DNA of 64,000 bases from Flavobacteriales bacterium UBA4422 (GTDB lineage: Bacteria; Bacteroidota; Bacteroidia; Flavobacteriales_G; Salibacteraceae), in NCBI GenBank assembly GCA_002389645.1, contig DGQE01000015.1, positions 225,324-289,323 of the forward strand, read 5' to 3'. Below, in pieces: positions 8,602-18,816 of the stretch (its first letter is position 1; each line of letters starts with the position of its first letter). Made by a program: the position numbers and the translations under genes. Under the pieces are notes generated by a model. The model saw only the letters and a list, made by a program, of their open reading frames with translations. It ran no database searches and was not told the origin of the DNA.

Positions 8602-9567
8602 CTAACCTTTCATAACCTCATCCATCATTACCTTACTGCCAAGGTAAAGAGGTGCCTTTTGATGCAATTCAATTGGCGTCAGTTCAAGAATATCCCGAGA
8701 ACCATTTGTAGCGTAACCTGATGCTTGAGAAATTAAATAAGCCATAGGAATACACTCGTAAACTAATCTCAATTTTCCGTTTGGTGCTTCGCCTGTGGCA
8801 GGATAAACATAAATCCCTCCTTTGAGCAAATTTCTATGAAAGTCTGCGACTAAAGACCCAATGTAACGACCTGTATATTTTCGTTTACCGTCTGCATTTT
8901 TCTTGTCGCGGCAATACTGCACAAAGCGCTTCAGCTTTGGCTCAAAATCGTCAAAATTGACTTCATTGATGGAGTACACCTTACCGTCTTCAGGGGTGTG
9001 CACATGATCTAATACTCTGTGGTAGGACCTCTTCCACGGTTCTAAGGTAAAGACATGTAATCCGTGTCCGGTGCTTAAAACCATTTGCGTGCTTACACTG
9101 TATAGCACGTAACCCGCTGCGATCATGCTACTGCCTTTCTGAAGAAAATCTTCTAGCTTAACAGGCCCACCTGTTTTCGAAACTCTTCTATAGACCCCAA
9201 AAATTGTTCCGATAGAAACGTTCACATCAATGTTTGATGATCCGTCCAAAGGATCTATTACAATCACATATTGTGCATCCTTATTTTCTTCGAATGTCAC
9301 AAAGTCTTCGCTCTCCTCACTAGCCCAACCTGCAATTACGCCAGAATTTCTCAACGCTCTTTCAAACACGTGATCAGCGTATACATCTAATTTCTGTTGC
9401 GCATCGCCCGTTGAGTTCTCACCACCATCAGCTCCCAGAATATCATCTCCCAACCCTTGGTAGCCTACTTCTTTACTCAGAATGAAGGACGCTTTTTCAA
9501 TAGCTCCAAAGATTTTAGCAACTTCTGGAGTCGTCTCAGTAGAAAGAAAATTGTTTAACTCAGTCAT
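8602..9567 (-). CDS. fbp: Fructose-1,6-bisphosphatase class I
   Basis: 321 residues, the usual length for class I enzymes. The metal-binding signature DPLDGSSNIDVN is intact, as are the substrate-binding GGIYVYP and EAPNGKLRLVYE regions. Hydrolyses fructose 1,6-bisphosphate to fructose 6-phosphate in cytosolic gluconeogenesis. The start overlaps by 8 nt the end of the secreted-protein gene upstream on the same strand, so the two are probably cotranscribed. The 3' end meets the UbiA gene with only 4 nt between stops. Confidence 0.97.
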   Translation of the reverse strand: MTELNNFLSTETTPEVAKIFGAIEKASFILSKEVGYQGLGDDILGADGGENSTGDAQQKLDVYADHVFERALRNSGVIAGWASEESEDFVTFEENKDAQYVIVIDPLDGSSNIDVNVSIGTIFGVYRRVSKTGGPVKLEDFLQKGSSMIAAGYVLYSVSTQMVLSTGHGLHVFTLEPWKRSYHRVLDHVHTPEDGKVYSINEVNFDDFEPKLKRFVQYCRDKKNADGKRKYTGRYIGSLVADFHRNLLKGGIYVYPATGEAPNGKLRLVYECIPMAYLISQASGYATNGSRDILELTPIELHQKAPLYLGSKVMMDEVMKG

Positions 9568-10504
9568 GCGACTTTAATTTTTGCAAAGGTGCTAAATCAC
9601 GAATGTTTTTGCCGAGCGATTTTTTTTCTTCCTCTTCTACTATCGGTTTCAGCCCCGCTTTAAGAAAGCGATAACTGTCCAATGCATAAACAATCTCATA
9701 GCCTAAAGGCAGGTAGTGGTTACGAATAACGTTTTCAAGATTATTCTCTCTTGAAGAAAATGGCTCTTTCTTAATAAGAGAAAACAACTCATTGCCCTCT
9801 TTATCTAAAACAGAAATATGCGCTTTTATGATTCTTCCGTAATCATCGCTTTGCAGCTCTCGATAATCTGTTGAAGTGATGAGCATGTCAAGCTCATTCA
9901 CAAAAACATAATAATCCACTTTATACTTTGCAGAAAGTGAATCCGTAAGTTTTGAATTGAGCACTTTGACTTTTGTAATCAGCTCTCGGTTATCTGCTAT
10001 ACTTGCGATTTGCCCCTGCTCTATCCTAGTGCCTGGTTCGGGCTCATTAGCTACTTCACCTTGCAGCTTTAACCAGTAATCGGCTAACCTTTTCTTGAAG
10101 CCTTCATCATCCTTAATCACAGGTGGCTCATACGGCACGATAAAAGGTTGCGTGAGGTTATATGCAAAATCCAAGTCCATATTCATTTCCGGATCATCTG
10201 CGTGAAGATTTACACAATTATTATATGCTTTACTTGCAATCAGTATTGAATTATCCAATCCCTTTCTGAAAAACCCCCGGGTATGTTGATAAGTGTATGT
10301 TGTTCCTTTCGCAATTTCGCGGTCCACCTCACTCATATATTTATCTGGATGAAAAGGTATAAGCAGAAGAGTTGGCTTGTCTAAAGCGCCAATGCTGTCA
10401 CGCTTAAAACCTAAATAGAGAGAGTCATTCGTGGGCCCATAACTACTTTGGGCCTTGCTTGAAAAAGCAATCAGAATGAGAAAGAATACAAGATGAAATT
10501 TCAT
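9560..10504 (-). CDS. Hypothetical secreted protein upstream of fbp
   Basis: 314 residues with a clear Sec signal peptide (MKFHLVFFLILIAFSSKAQ), hence periplasmic or surface. No Cys at the cleavage site, no T9SS tail and no membrane segment beyond the signal. Visible features are a hydrophobic PTLLLIPFHPDKYM strand early on, a DYYVFVNELDML strand near residue 200, and a lysine-rich C terminus. I do not recognise the family. The 8-nt overlap with fbp suggests coexpression, but there is no obvious functional link to sugar phosphate metabolism. Confidence 0.75.
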   Translation of the reverse strand: MKFHLVFFLILIAFSSKAQSSYGPTNDSLYLGFKRDSIGALDKPTLLLIPFHPDKYMSEVDREIAKGTTYTYQHTRGFFRKGLDNSILIASKAYNNCVNLHADDPEMNMDLDFAYNLTQPFIVPYEPPVIKDDEGFKKRLADYWLKLQGEVANEPEPGTRIEQGQIASIADNRELITKVKVLNSKLTDSLSAKYKVDYYVFVNELDMLITSTDYRELQSDDYGRIIKAHISVLDKEGNELFSLIKKEPFSSRENNLENVIRNHYLPLGYEIVYALDSYRFLKAGLKPIVEEEEKKSLGKNIRDLAPLQKLKSHD

Positions 10505-10632
10505 GGAACTAAGCTAAACGACTACATAGTTTCTCTTCCTTGATTTATTGATTATTAAGAACAATATGCTGTGAACTGATATCGGTCAGTCTTCCAATTG
10601 ATCAAACAACATACTTTAGCCCCTCGACTTTT

Positions 10633-10640
10633 TAACTTTG
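10633..10640 (+). promoter_or_regulatory. Promoter -7 element for hmgA-hpd
   Basis: TAACTTTG matches the Bacteroidota -7 consensus TAnnTTTG exactly and lies 22 nt before the hmgA ATG at 10663. No clear -33 TTG is present at the usual distance. Confidence 0.5.
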
Positions 10641-10662
10641 CAGCTGACGAAAACAAACGATT

Positions 10663-11823
10663 ATGCCTTTCTACCATAAGCTGGGAAAGATCCCACCAAA
10701 GAGACACACACAATTTAGACAACCAGATGGGTCGCTTTATCAAGAGCAACTTTTCGGAACCGTAGGCTTCGATGGAATGTCGAGCAATCTCTATCATGTT
10801 CACGCTCCAACACGTGTGAAAAATGTTGGCGAACCAATAAGCATGAAAGCAGAAGTTGCGGTTGAAAACAACATGACTTCTCGTATGCTTAGGGGTTGGG
10901 AAGTAGAGGCAAAAGACGATTATTTAGAAAGTCGAGTACCTGTATTAGTAAACAATGATGTTCAGATCATCTTGTCGGCACCCAAAAAATCATTGCGCTC
11001 TTACTTTTATAAAAACGCGGATAGCGATGAGTTGCTTTTCGTGCACAAAGGAAGTGGCAAGCTTAGAACGTTAGTGGGAAATATTGATTTTAAATATGGC
11101 GACTATTTGCTTATTCCGCGCGGAATGATCTACCAAATAGACTTTGACAATGAAGACAACAGACTTTTCATTACCGAGTCTCGACAACCAATTTATACAC
11201 CAAAAAAATACCGCAACTGGTTTGGTCAATTGTTAGAACATTCACCATTTTGCGAAAGAGACCTTCGCGCACCCCATGAATTAGAAACATTCGATGAAAA
11301 AGGAGAGTTCATCATGAAAGTGAAAAAAGGTGATGCACTTCACACGCTAACTTACGACAGACATCCTTTTGATGTGGTCGGGTGGGACGGTTTTAATTTT
11401 CCCTACGCATTCAACATTAACGATTTCGAACCTATAACTGGCCGAATCCATCAACCACCGCCCGTTCATCAAACGTTCGAGACTTCAACCTTTGTGGTTT
11501 GCTCATTTGTTCCGAGACTATATGATTATCACCCTGAGAGCATTCCTGCGCCATATAATCACAGCAATATTGATTCTGATGAAGTGCTTTACTATGTTGA
11601 TGGTGACTTCATGAGCCGCAATCATGTAGAAAAGGGATATATTTCACTTCATCCGGCTGGCATCCCTCATGGGCCGCACCCTGGAGCGATGGAACGAAGC
11701 ATTGGACAAAAAGAAACACAAGAATTGGCTGTAATGGTTGACACATTTGCACCTTTGCAAATTACTAAACAAGCCTTAGGTATAAATGACGATACTTATT
11801 GGAGTAGCTGGATAAACGATTAA
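10663..11823 (+). CDS. hmgA: Homogentisate 1,2-dioxygenase
   Basis: 386 residues, cupin fold. Family motifs include the N-terminal QEQLFGTVGFDGMSS, the GDYLLIPRGM cupin strand and the C-terminal LHPAGIPHGPHPG (His330 to His339), which supplies iron ligands. The enzyme cleaves the homogentisate ring to maleylacetoacetate in tyrosine catabolism. It is followed after 9 nt by hpd, which makes its substrate, so the pair forms an operon. The next enzymes (maleylacetoacetate isomerase, fumarylacetoacetase) are not in this window. Confidence 0.95.
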   Translation: MPFYHKLGKIPPKRHTQFRQPDGSLYQEQLFGTVGFDGMSSNLYHVHAPTRVKNVGEPISMKAEVAVENNMTSRMLRGWEVEAKDDYLESRVPVLVNNDVQIILSAPKKSLRSYFYKNADSDELLFVHKGSGKLRTLVGNIDFKYGDYLLIPRGMIYQIDFDNEDNRLFITESRQPIYTPKKYRNWFGQLLEHSPFCERDLRAPHELETFDEKGEFIMKVKKGDALHTLTYDRHPFDVVGWDGFNFPYAFNINDFEPITGRIHQPPPVHQTFETSTFVVCSFVPRLYDYHPESIPAPYNHSNIDSDEVLYYVDGDFMSRNHVEKGYISLHPAGIPHGPHPGAMERSIGQKETQELAVMVDTFAPLQITKQALGINDDTYWSSWIND

Positions 11824-11832
11824 GAGAAAAAT

Positions 11833-12981
11833 ATGGAAACATCTAAACGAGCAAACGTAAACTACGGAACGGACAAGATCTTTGATGAAGCAGAAGACTT
11901 TTTGCCTCTTCTCGGGACAGACTATGTTGAATTGATTGTGGGTAATGCTAAGCAATCTGCTATTTACTATAAGACAGCGTTTGGTTTTCAATCACACGCT
12001 TACGCTGGTTTAGAAACTGGCATGAAAGATCGCACCTCTTACGTTTTAAAGCAAGATAAAATCAGACTTGTATTAACCACTCCGATGACAGAAGACAGCT
12101 GGATGAATGAGCATTTGGCAAAGCATGGAGATGGCGTTAAAGTGGTTGCGCTGTGGGTTGAGGATGCCACCAAAGCTTGGGAAGAGACTACTAGCAGAGG
12201 TGCGAAATCATTCATGGAACCAACAAAAGAAGAAGATGAAAATGGTTATGTAGTTCGCTCAGGTATTCACACCTATGGTGAAACCGTTCACATATTTGTT
12301 GAGCGCAGTAATTATAATGGAGCATTCCTTCCTGGATTCAAGAAGTGGGAAACGCACTATAATCCTGAACCAGTTGGCTTAAAGTTTATTGACCACATGG
12401 TCGGTAATGTAGATTGGGGTGAAATGAATACTTGGGTTGACTTTTATGCCAAAGTGATGGGCTTTGCCCAAATCGTGACTTTTGATGATAAGGATATTTC
12501 TACGGAATACACCGCTCTGATGAGTAAGGTAATGTCTAACGGAAATGGTCGCATCAAATTCCCTATCAACGAGCCTGCTGAGGGAAGGAAAAAATCGCAG
12601 ATAGAAGAATACATCGAATTCTATAAGGGTTCAGGAGTGCAGCATATAGCTGTGGCAACAGATGATATTGTAGCCACAGTTACAAAAATGAGAGACAGAG
12701 GCTTAGAGTTTTTATATGTACCAGATACCTACTACGATACCTTGAAAGAGCGTGTTGGCGAAATAGATGAAGACATTGAAGTGCTAAAGAAACACGGTAT
12801 TTTAGTAGACCGAGATGATGAGGGTTATTTATTGCAGCTTTTCACCAAGCCAGTTGTAGATAGACCAACCATGTTTTTCGAAATCATTCAGCGAAAAGGT
12901 GCGTGGAGCTTTGGCAAAGGAAACTTTCAAGCTTTATTTGAAGCGATTGAAAGAGAGCAAGAAGTAAGAGGAACCCTTTAA
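11833..12981 (+). CDS. hpd: 4-hydroxyphenylpyruvate dioxygenase
   Basis: 382 residues with two vicinal-oxygen-chelate halves. The Fe(II) ligands are in place: His188 (FIDHMVGNV), His271 (VQHIAVATDD) and Glu350 (FEIIQRKG). Converts 4-hydroxyphenylpyruvate to homogentisate, the substrate of the upstream gene product. The gene starts 9 nt after hmgA with the same orientation. Length and motif spacing are those of the full-length bacterial enzyme. Confidence 0.97.
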   Translation: METSKRANVNYGTDKIFDEAEDFLPLLGTDYVELIVGNAKQSAIYYKTAFGFQSHAYAGLETGMKDRTSYVLKQDKIRLVLTTPMTEDSWMNEHLAKHGDGVKVVALWVEDATKAWEETTSRGAKSFMEPTKEEDENGYVVRSGIHTYGETVHIFVERSNYNGAFLPGFKKWETHYNPEPVGLKFIDHMVGNVDWGEMNTWVDFYAKVMGFAQIVTFDDKDISTEYTALMSKVMSNGNGRIKFPINEPAEGRKKSQIEEYIEFYKGSGVQHIAVATDDIVATVTKMRDRGLEFLYVPDTYYDTLKERVGEIDEDIEVLKKHGILVDRDDEGYLLQLFTKPVVDRPTMFFEIIQRKGAWSFGKGNFQALFEAIEREQEVRGTL

Positions 12982-12999
12982 AAATCGAATGTACTTTTT

Positions 13000-13395
13000 A
13001 TGAAAGCAATAACTTTTGGGATTATCATAGTCTTCATTGGTGTAGTTTCTTGCTCCAAATCAAGTAAAACACAAAAAGGCGATCAGGTTAATCAGAATGA
13101 AACGATTAACCAAGAGCCCATTGAAAGGAGTAAAGCTTACCAGGACTCTATTTTCTACATAGAAAAGAAAAATTTACTCGAAAACGGGACGGAAGAAGAG
13201 TATCATAACTTTATGCAAACTCAAAAAGACTTGTATTTGAAAAATGAAGATAAGTTTAAGGCTATGATGATTGACGAGATTATACCGGATAGTTTCCCGA
13301 AATACCACGATGGACTAGATGAAGAGTCTTATATGAGTAAAGTAAAATTCTGGTTGCAAGAAAATCCAAGTGCAGTAAAGTCTAAATACAGATAA
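13000..13395 (+). CDS. Small hypothetical lipoprotein
   Basis: 131 residues with a lipoprotein signal peptide ending at Cys18 (FIGVVSC) followed by a Ser/Lys-rich stretch. The rest is highly charged, probably helical, with no recognised domain. It starts 18 nt after hpd and could be the third gene of that operon by read-through, but a link to tyrosine catabolism is not evident. Confidence 0.6.
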   Translation: MKAITFGIIIVFIGVVSCSKSSKTQKGDQVNQNETINQEPIERSKAYQDSIFYIEKKNLLENGTEEEYHNFMQTQKDLYLKNEDKFKAMMIDEIIPDSFPKYHDGLDEESYMSKVKFWLQENPSAVKSKYR

Positions 13396-13533
13396 CCCAC
13401 ATTTTCATCAGCTTTCCAATTCTTAAGCTCAAAATTTCCCATCATCATAGTGTTGATGTCAATAATGTTGTAATTTCGTTAAACTTGTGTTGTTTTAAAG
13501 TCAAGTGAAATTTCTAAATCAATTAATCTACTT

Positions 13534-15912
13534 ATGAAAAAACTATTACTTAAATCTATTCTAGGTTTTGCGTTTATTGGTTTTGCTTCCACAGCAGAAG
13601 CTCAATTAACGTGTAGCCAAAGTGCGTCATCCTCAGGGACTGACTGCTCTAATCCGACTGCAACTGTCGCGTCTCCTTTTTGTGCTTTTGGTACAATTAC
13701 CGCTGCAACTATGAATGCAGGTTCTGGTTTCACGACTTGGTGTCCTAGTTGGTACGACTATGACCTCATAATTGATGGTGTCGTAGTGACATCTGGTCTT
13801 TGTTCTCAAAACGGCTATAATTTGATGCCTTGGTATCCATTTACATCAGTTGCTGTAACAGCCTATGACAATGACGGCTTTTGTGACTTTGTAACTATGA
13901 ACTTGACTGTAAACTTCACCTACACCCCAGAATTAAGTGCGGTTATTGGAGACACTTTTGAGGTGCTTTGTTATGGTGACACTACTCAAACTCTAGACCC
14001 ATTAGTAGTTGGAGGAACAGCTCCTTACACCTATGCTTGGTCTACAGGTAGCACTGATACTGCACTATACAATCTGGGTGCAGGAAATTACGAGTTAACT
14101 GTAACTGATGCTGTCGGTGATATGGATACTGTGTATATGGCTATTGTTCAGCCAGACTCTATTGGCCTTACAACTTCTGTAATGACCAACCTAGTTTGTG
14201 ATTATGACATCTCTGAAGGTGTTGTTGTTGGAACAGGTGGAACAGCCTTGACTGGATACTCTTGGGATACTACTTCAGCAAATTACAATCCGGACACATC
14301 TCAAGTTGGCACTCCAGTATTATTAACAGGTTACCAGATGTCTCAAGACTTGGATATAGGATTTGATTTCGTATTCTTTGGTGACACACATAGTACGTTC
14401 CGTATATTCTCTGACGGATTTATTTCGTTTGCGGGAAACAATACTGGTGGCGGACCTCAAACTCTTCCAAGCACGAATAATCCTAGCAACCTAATTGCTC
14501 TATCTTGGGAAGATCTTGAGCCTCAAAATGGAGGGTCGATAAGCTATTATACAATTGGTACTGCACCATTCAGAACACTGATCGTAAACTTCACGGATAT
14601 TCCTTATTGGTTAGGTACTGTTGGCGATGTGACTATTCAAGCCAAATTGCACGAAACATCTAACTGTATTGAAATTCACAGCACTACTTCAGGTGGAGTA
14701 TCTGGAGCTGGAAACCAAACACAAGGTATTGAGAACCAAAATGGTACTCAGGCATTTACTTACCCTGGAAGAAACAATCAAACATGGACTGCCTCTAATG
14801 ACTTCATTAGTTTCTGCCCAATTGATGCTTCTGGCCTTTTTTATCAATGGTCTTCTGGTGACGTAGGAGCAACTGTTTACGGTTTGCCTTCTGGAACTTA
14901 CACTGTAACAGCTACAGATGCTAACGGATGTATGAATACTGATGATTTAACAATAGACCCTGCAGTTAGTTCATTAGTTTCTGCTCTGAACGCTGTTGAT
15001 GTTTCTTGTTTCGGTTTTGATGATGCTTCCATTGATCCAGGAATCACTGGCGGTGTTAACCCAGTAAGTTATACTTGGAGTAGTGGTGAATCAAGCGCAA
15101 CTATTTCTGATTTGGAGCCAGGTACATATTCAGTAAGTGCAGAAGATGCTGTTGGATGTACTATCGAAGTAAACAACGTAACCGTTATGGAGCCAGCAAT
15201 CTTATTAGGCTCTGTATTTGAAGTTGAAAATGCGATTTGCTCAAACGATGCAAATGGTTCAGCTTCTATCGTGGTTTCAGGTGGTGTGCCTCCATATACT
15301 CCATTATGGTCTAACGGAGAGATTGCTTATACAGCAACTCAACTTCCTTCTGGAGGAAACAACGTTCAGATTACTGATGCTAATGGTTGTGAAGCTTTCT
15401 TAACTGTAAATGTTCTTTACGACTTCGAAAGCCCAACACCAGACATCGGAAACAACTTCATCAACCCAACAGGTGCGGGAGTTACGTTGAATACTCAGCC
15501 AAACACATACGGCAGCTACTTGTGGAATACAGGTGCTACTACCCCTACACTATTAGCAGCTAACACTGGTTATTATTGGGTAGAGGTAACTAATGATGCA
15601 GGTTGTGTTGGATCTGACACAGCTTATGTTGAAGTATGGCCTACAGGAGTTTCTGAAGTTTCTGAATTGGTTGGTGTAGCTATGTACCCTAACCCTGCTA
15701 GAGACATGATTAACTTCAACATCAGTTCTGATATCAATGTGTTGAACGTTGCTATTGTTGACGTGAAAGGTGCTACTGTAGCACAAAGTCAATTCAATAC
15801 TGCAGGTGTTCAAAGCATTAGTTTAGAAAACCTTTCTGCAGGTATTTACTCTGTTCAACTTTCTACTGAAGAAGGACAAGTATCTACTCAGAAATTGGTT
15901 GTGACTAAGTAA
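13534..15912 (+). CDS. SprB-repeat surface protein secreted by the type IX system
   Basis: 792 residues. Signal peptide to about residue 23 (STAEAQ). A Cys-rich N-terminal domain at about 25-130 precedes a series of SprB-type repeats, each with a C-GDxxxxLDP / GGTAPYTYAWSTG / LxAGxYxLTVTDA pattern, at about 145-200, 440-480, 485-540 and 545-600. A non-repeat beta-sandwich lies between the first and second groups (about 225-425). The last 75 residues (VAMYPNPARDMINF to TQKLVVTK) form a type A T9SS sorting domain. SprB repeats occur in mobile gliding adhesins and other large surface proteins. This one is short for an adhesin, so a general cell-surface role is safer. A strong terminator follows. 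Confidence 0.82.
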   Translation: MKKLLLKSILGFAFIGFASTAEAQLTCSQSASSSGTDCSNPTATVASPFCAFGTITAATMNAGSGFTTWCPSWYDYDLIIDGVVVTSGLCSQNGYNLMPWYPFTSVAVTAYDNDGFCDFVTMNLTVNFTYTPELSAVIGDTFEVLCYGDTTQTLDPLVVGGTAPYTYAWSTGSTDTALYNLGAGNYELTVTDAVGDMDTVYMAIVQPDSIGLTTSVMTNLVCDYDISEGVVVGTGGTALTGYSWDTTSANYNPDTSQVGTPVLLTGYQMSQDLDIGFDFVFFGDTHSTFRIFSDGFISFAGNNTGGGPQTLPSTNNPSNLIALSWEDLEPQNGGSISYYTIGTAPFRTLIVNFTDIPYWLGTVGDVTIQAKLHETSNCIEIHSTTSGGVSGAGNQTQGIENQNGTQAFTYPGRNNQTWTASNDFISFCPIDASGLFYQWSSGDVGATVYGLPSGTYTVTATDANGCMNTDDLTIDPAVSSLVSALNAVDVSCFGFDDASIDPGITGGVNPVSYTWSSGESSATISDLEPGTYSVSAEDAVGCTIEVNNVTVMEPAILLGSVFEVENAICSNDANGSASIVVSGGVPPYTPLWSNGEIAYTATQLPSGGNNVQITDANGCEAFLTVNVLYDFESPTPDIGNNFINPTGAGVTLNTQPNTYGSYLWNTGATTPTLLAANTGYYWVEVTNDAGCVGSDTAYVEVWPTGVSEVSELVGVAMYPNPARDMINFNISSDINVLNVAIVDVKGATVAQSQFNTAGVQSISLENLSAGIYSVQLSTEEGQVSTQKLVVTK

Positions 15913-15930
15913 TTAGAACTCACGAAAACA

Positions 15931-15960
15931 AAAAAGCGGCTCAATTGAGCCGCTTTTTTT
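15931..15960. terminator. Bidirectional Rho-independent terminator
   Basis: A perfect palindrome AGCGGCTCAATTGAGCCGCT is flanked by A residues on the left and seven or more T on the right. It lies between the convergent SprB-repeat gene and pfkA and could stop transcription from both sides. Confidence 0.88.
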
Positions 15961-15978
15961 ATGTCCAATAATTTATTC

Positions 15979-16959
15979 TTAAACGGATAGATAATCTGAT
16001 ATACGCAACAGTTCTTCATTCAACCCATTGCGCTGGTTAACCGCATCTTCAATTCGTGTCCTTACCAATTTGCGATTTATCACACCCACCATCACACCTC
16101 GCTCACCAGCAATTAATGACTCCACCGCATATGTCCCCAATTCGGCTGCCAAAACTCTGTCCGCTGCAGAAGGTGTTCCTCCACGCTGAATATGACCAAT
16201 AACAGAAACACGTGTTTCATAAGACGAGTGAAGCTTTTCCAACTTTTCTGCAACCTCAAATGCATTTCCCGTTGGATTTCCTTCAGCCACAATTATAATG
16301 TTGGAGGACTTATTCCGAGATTTCAAGTAGGCTAGATGGTCGTGAAGCTCCTTGATGGACATTGGCCCCTCAGGAACCAATACGGCTACTGCCCCTGACG
16401 CTAAAGCAGTTCTAAGGGCAATGTGACCAGTATCTCTGCCCATTACTTCTACAAGAAAAAGACGGTCATGGGAACTTGCCGTATCTCTAATCTTAGCTAT
16501 ACAATCAACAGCAACATTTACGGCTGTATCAAAACCAATTGTAAAGTCAGTACCATAGATATCGTTATCTATCGTTCCAGGAATTCCGATTACAGGAATA
16601 TCATGCTCTTCTTGAAAAATTTTTGCTCCCGTCATAGAACCATCGCCTCCGATAACGATCAAGGCATCAATCTCATGATTTTGAATGACTTCATATGCCC
16701 GCCTCCTTCCTGCGGTTGTTCGAAACTCTTCACTTCTCGAGCTCTTGAGCATCGTTCCTCCCCGAGATATAATGTATCTCACGTCTCGCATTGTTAGAGG
16801 TTCTATCTCGTCCTTAACTATTCCATTGTATCCATGATAAACTCCTGAAGTTTTTACTCCTTTTGCAATAGCAGTGCGAACTACCGCCCTAATTGCTGCA
16901 TTCATTCCTGGAGCGTCACCTCCTGAGGTTAATACTCCAATGTGTTTAATAAGCTTCAT
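15979..16959 (-). CDS. pfkA: ATP-dependent 6-phosphofructokinase
   Basis: 326 residues, the length of bacterial PfkA. Conserved motifs: GGDAPGMNAAIRA near residue 13 (ATP), GGDGSMTGA near 103, PGTIDND near 126 (catalytic), MGRDTGHIA near 169 and HIQRGGTPSAADR near 248. The Gly in GGDGS favours ATP over pyrophosphate as phosphoryl donor. Commits fructose 6-phosphate to glycolysis. It lies 1 nt after the ClC gene and belongs to the aspS-clc-pfkA run on the minus strand. Confidence 0.97.
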   Translation of the reverse strand: MKLIKHIGVLTSGGDAPGMNAAIRAVVRTAIAKGVKTSGVYHGYNGIVKDEIEPLTMRDVRYIISRGGTMLKSSRSEEFRTTAGRRRAYEVIQNHEIDALIVIGGDGSMTGAKIFQEEHDIPVIGIPGTIDNDIYGTDFTIGFDTAVNVAVDCIAKIRDTASSHDRLFLVEVMGRDTGHIALRTALASGAVAVLVPEGPMSIKELHDHLAYLKSRNKSSNIIIVAEGNPTGNAFEVAEKLEKLHSSYETRVSVIGHIQRGGTPSAADRVLAAELGTYAVESLIAGERGVMVGVINRKLVRTRIEDAVNQRNGLNEELLRISDYLSV

Positions 16960-16960
16960 A

Positions 16961-18808
16961 TTAATCCGAATATACCTCTTTCAGCATTCCTCGGTAAGCA
17001 CTGAATATCTTTGATTTAGAAACAAACCCCAAATAATGTCCTTCATCATTCAATACGGGAAGGTTCCAAGCCATGCTCGTTTCAAATTTATCCATAACCA
17101 TATCCATAGTATCCTCCTTGCGAACGTATTCCGGTGCATCATTCATTAAATCATGCACAAATGTTGACTCATACATCTCTTGATTGAATATAATGTGTCT
17201 TACTTCATTCAAATTCACCACTCCAATGAAGTTTTTATTCTCATCAACCACAGGAAATAAGTTTCTCTTTGATTTGGCAATAACTTTAACCAGATGACCC
17301 AGTTTGTCATAAGGATCCACACATGTGAAATCAGTTTCAATCTCACGGTGTAGTTTCATCAGCGTTAAAACAGCTTGATCTTTATCGTGCGTGATTAGCT
17401 CACCTCTTCTCGCTAGTTGCGCTGTATAGATGCTATGTGGAACAAACTGCTTAACAGTAACAAATGAAATAGAGGCTGTTAGCATTAGCGGAACAAACAA
17501 CTCATACCCACCCGTGATTTCAGCAATAAGAAATATTGCCATCAACGGAGCGTGCAAATTGCCAGCCATTAATCCTGCCATCGCTACCAGTGTAAAATTG
17601 CTTTCAGGCAAATCACCAATTCCAAAATAGTTAATCGACTTTGCGAAAAAGAATCCAAACATAGCTCCCATAAACAAAGTTGGAGCAAACGTCCCTCCTA
17701 TTCCTCCAGCTCGAAATGTAAGGGTAGTGGCAATCACTTTGAATAATCCAAGGGCAAATACAAAAGCCAACAGCACAAGCATGTTCCCCATATATCCTTC
17801 AAATAGAGAGTTCTTCAATATCTCAAAAGGATGTCCTTCTATAATAGAATTAATCACCTGATAACCCTCACCGTATAATGGTGGCATCACAAAAAGCAAA
17901 AGCCCTAATACCGTGCCCCCCACTATGGTTCTAGAGTTTTGACTCTTCATTCGGTCAAACACCTTGCTAATTCTAGTGTATCCCAGATAGAAGAAAACAG
18001 AGGCAAGACCAGTAAACACTCCAAGACCTAAATAATAAGGAAGGTGACTCAATTCAAAATCATCAGTAATGTTAAAGTGAAACAGAATATCATCCCCTAA
18101 AAAAAAGTAAGATGTAATAGTTGCAGATGCACTAGCAAGCAATAAAGGGATAAGTGATGCTGTTGTAAGGTCAAGCATAATCACCTCAATTGAAAAAACT
18201 ATTGCCGCAATTGGTGCATTAAATAGAGAAGCCATTGCTGCTGATGCCGCACAGCCAATCAATAGTGTTCGTGTCTTATAAGGTAATTTGAAGAGAGTTC
18301 CAATATTCGCCCCCCAAGCTGAAGTGGTTCCCACTGTTGGGCCTTCCAATCCAGCGCTTCCTCCAAAGCCAACCGTTATTGCTGCCGAAACAACCGAAGA
18401 ATACAAGTTGTGCTTTCGAACCAATCCATTCTTTTTAGAAATAGCATGAAGCGTGTTCGGAATACCATGATTAACTTTTTGCTTCACAACCTTCCGAATA
18501 AACCATTGAGCTAAAAAGATCCCTAAAATTGGATAGAAGATATACAGCACGTAGTTATACTCCTGGAAAAATCCACCTGTCAAAACATGCTCAATTAAGT
18601 GAACTGAGTTCTTTATTGTCAAAGCAATTATTCCAGACAGAACACCAACTACTACGGCAAGAATGTATGTAAACTGTTTTTCAGAAAGGTGAGACCTACG
18701 CCATTCATTAACCCATAAAATCCATCTATAAAATTGACTATTTGCCCCTCTTAAAAATGGATCAACCTGAGATTTTGTTTTATCAATGAATTCGCCTGCC
18801 TTCGACAC
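16961..18808 (-). CDS. ClC family chloride channel/transporter with C-terminal CBS domains
   Basis: 615 residues. A ClC membrane domain of about 10-12 helices (about 45-460) is followed by two CBS domains (about 480-610). Selectivity motifs: VNHGIPNT in place of the usual GSGIPE, AGLEGPTVG (with the gating Glu but Leu where Escherichia coli ClC has Arg), and GGIGGTFAPTLF. The gating glutamate suggests an H+/Cl- antiporter-type protein. CBS domains usually bind adenine nucleotides and regulate the channel. The gene lies between aspS (8 nt) and pfkA (1 nt), an unusual functional mix but clearly one transcription unit. Confidence 0.92.
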   Translation of the reverse strand: MSKAGEFIDKTKSQVDPFLRGANSQFYRWILWVNEWRRSHLSEKQFTYILAVVVGVLSGIIALTIKNSVHLIEHVLTGGFFQEYNYVLYIFYPILGIFLAQWFIRKVVKQKVNHGIPNTLHAISKKNGLVRKHNLYSSVVSAAITVGFGGSAGLEGPTVGTTSAWGANIGTLFKLPYKTRTLLIGCAASAAMASLFNAPIAAIVFSIEVIMLDLTTASLIPLLLASASATITSYFFLGDDILFHFNITDDFELSHLPYYLGLGVFTGLASVFFYLGYTRISKVFDRMKSQNSRTIVGGTVLGLLLFVMPPLYGEGYQVINSIIEGHPFEILKNSLFEGYMGNMLVLLAFVFALGLFKVIATTLTFRAGGIGGTFAPTLFMGAMFGFFFAKSINYFGIGDLPESNFTLVAMAGLMAGNLHAPLMAIFLIAEITGGYELFVPLMLTASISFVTVKQFVPHSIYTAQLARRGELITHDKDQAVLTLMKLHREIETDFTCVDPYDKLGHLVKVIAKSKRNLFPVVDENKNFIGVVNLNEVRHIIFNQEMYESTFVHDLMNDAPEYVRKEDTMDMVMDKFETSMAWNLPVLNDEGHYLGFVSKSKIFSAYRGMLKEVYSD

Positions 18809-18816
18809 CCAGTTCT

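Noticed and set aside
11833..12981. Possible supply of homogentisate by Hpd to the nearby UbiA enzyme
   Set aside because: The hpd gene is in an operon with hmgA, which degrades homogentisate. The UbiA gene belongs to the separate polyketide operon.
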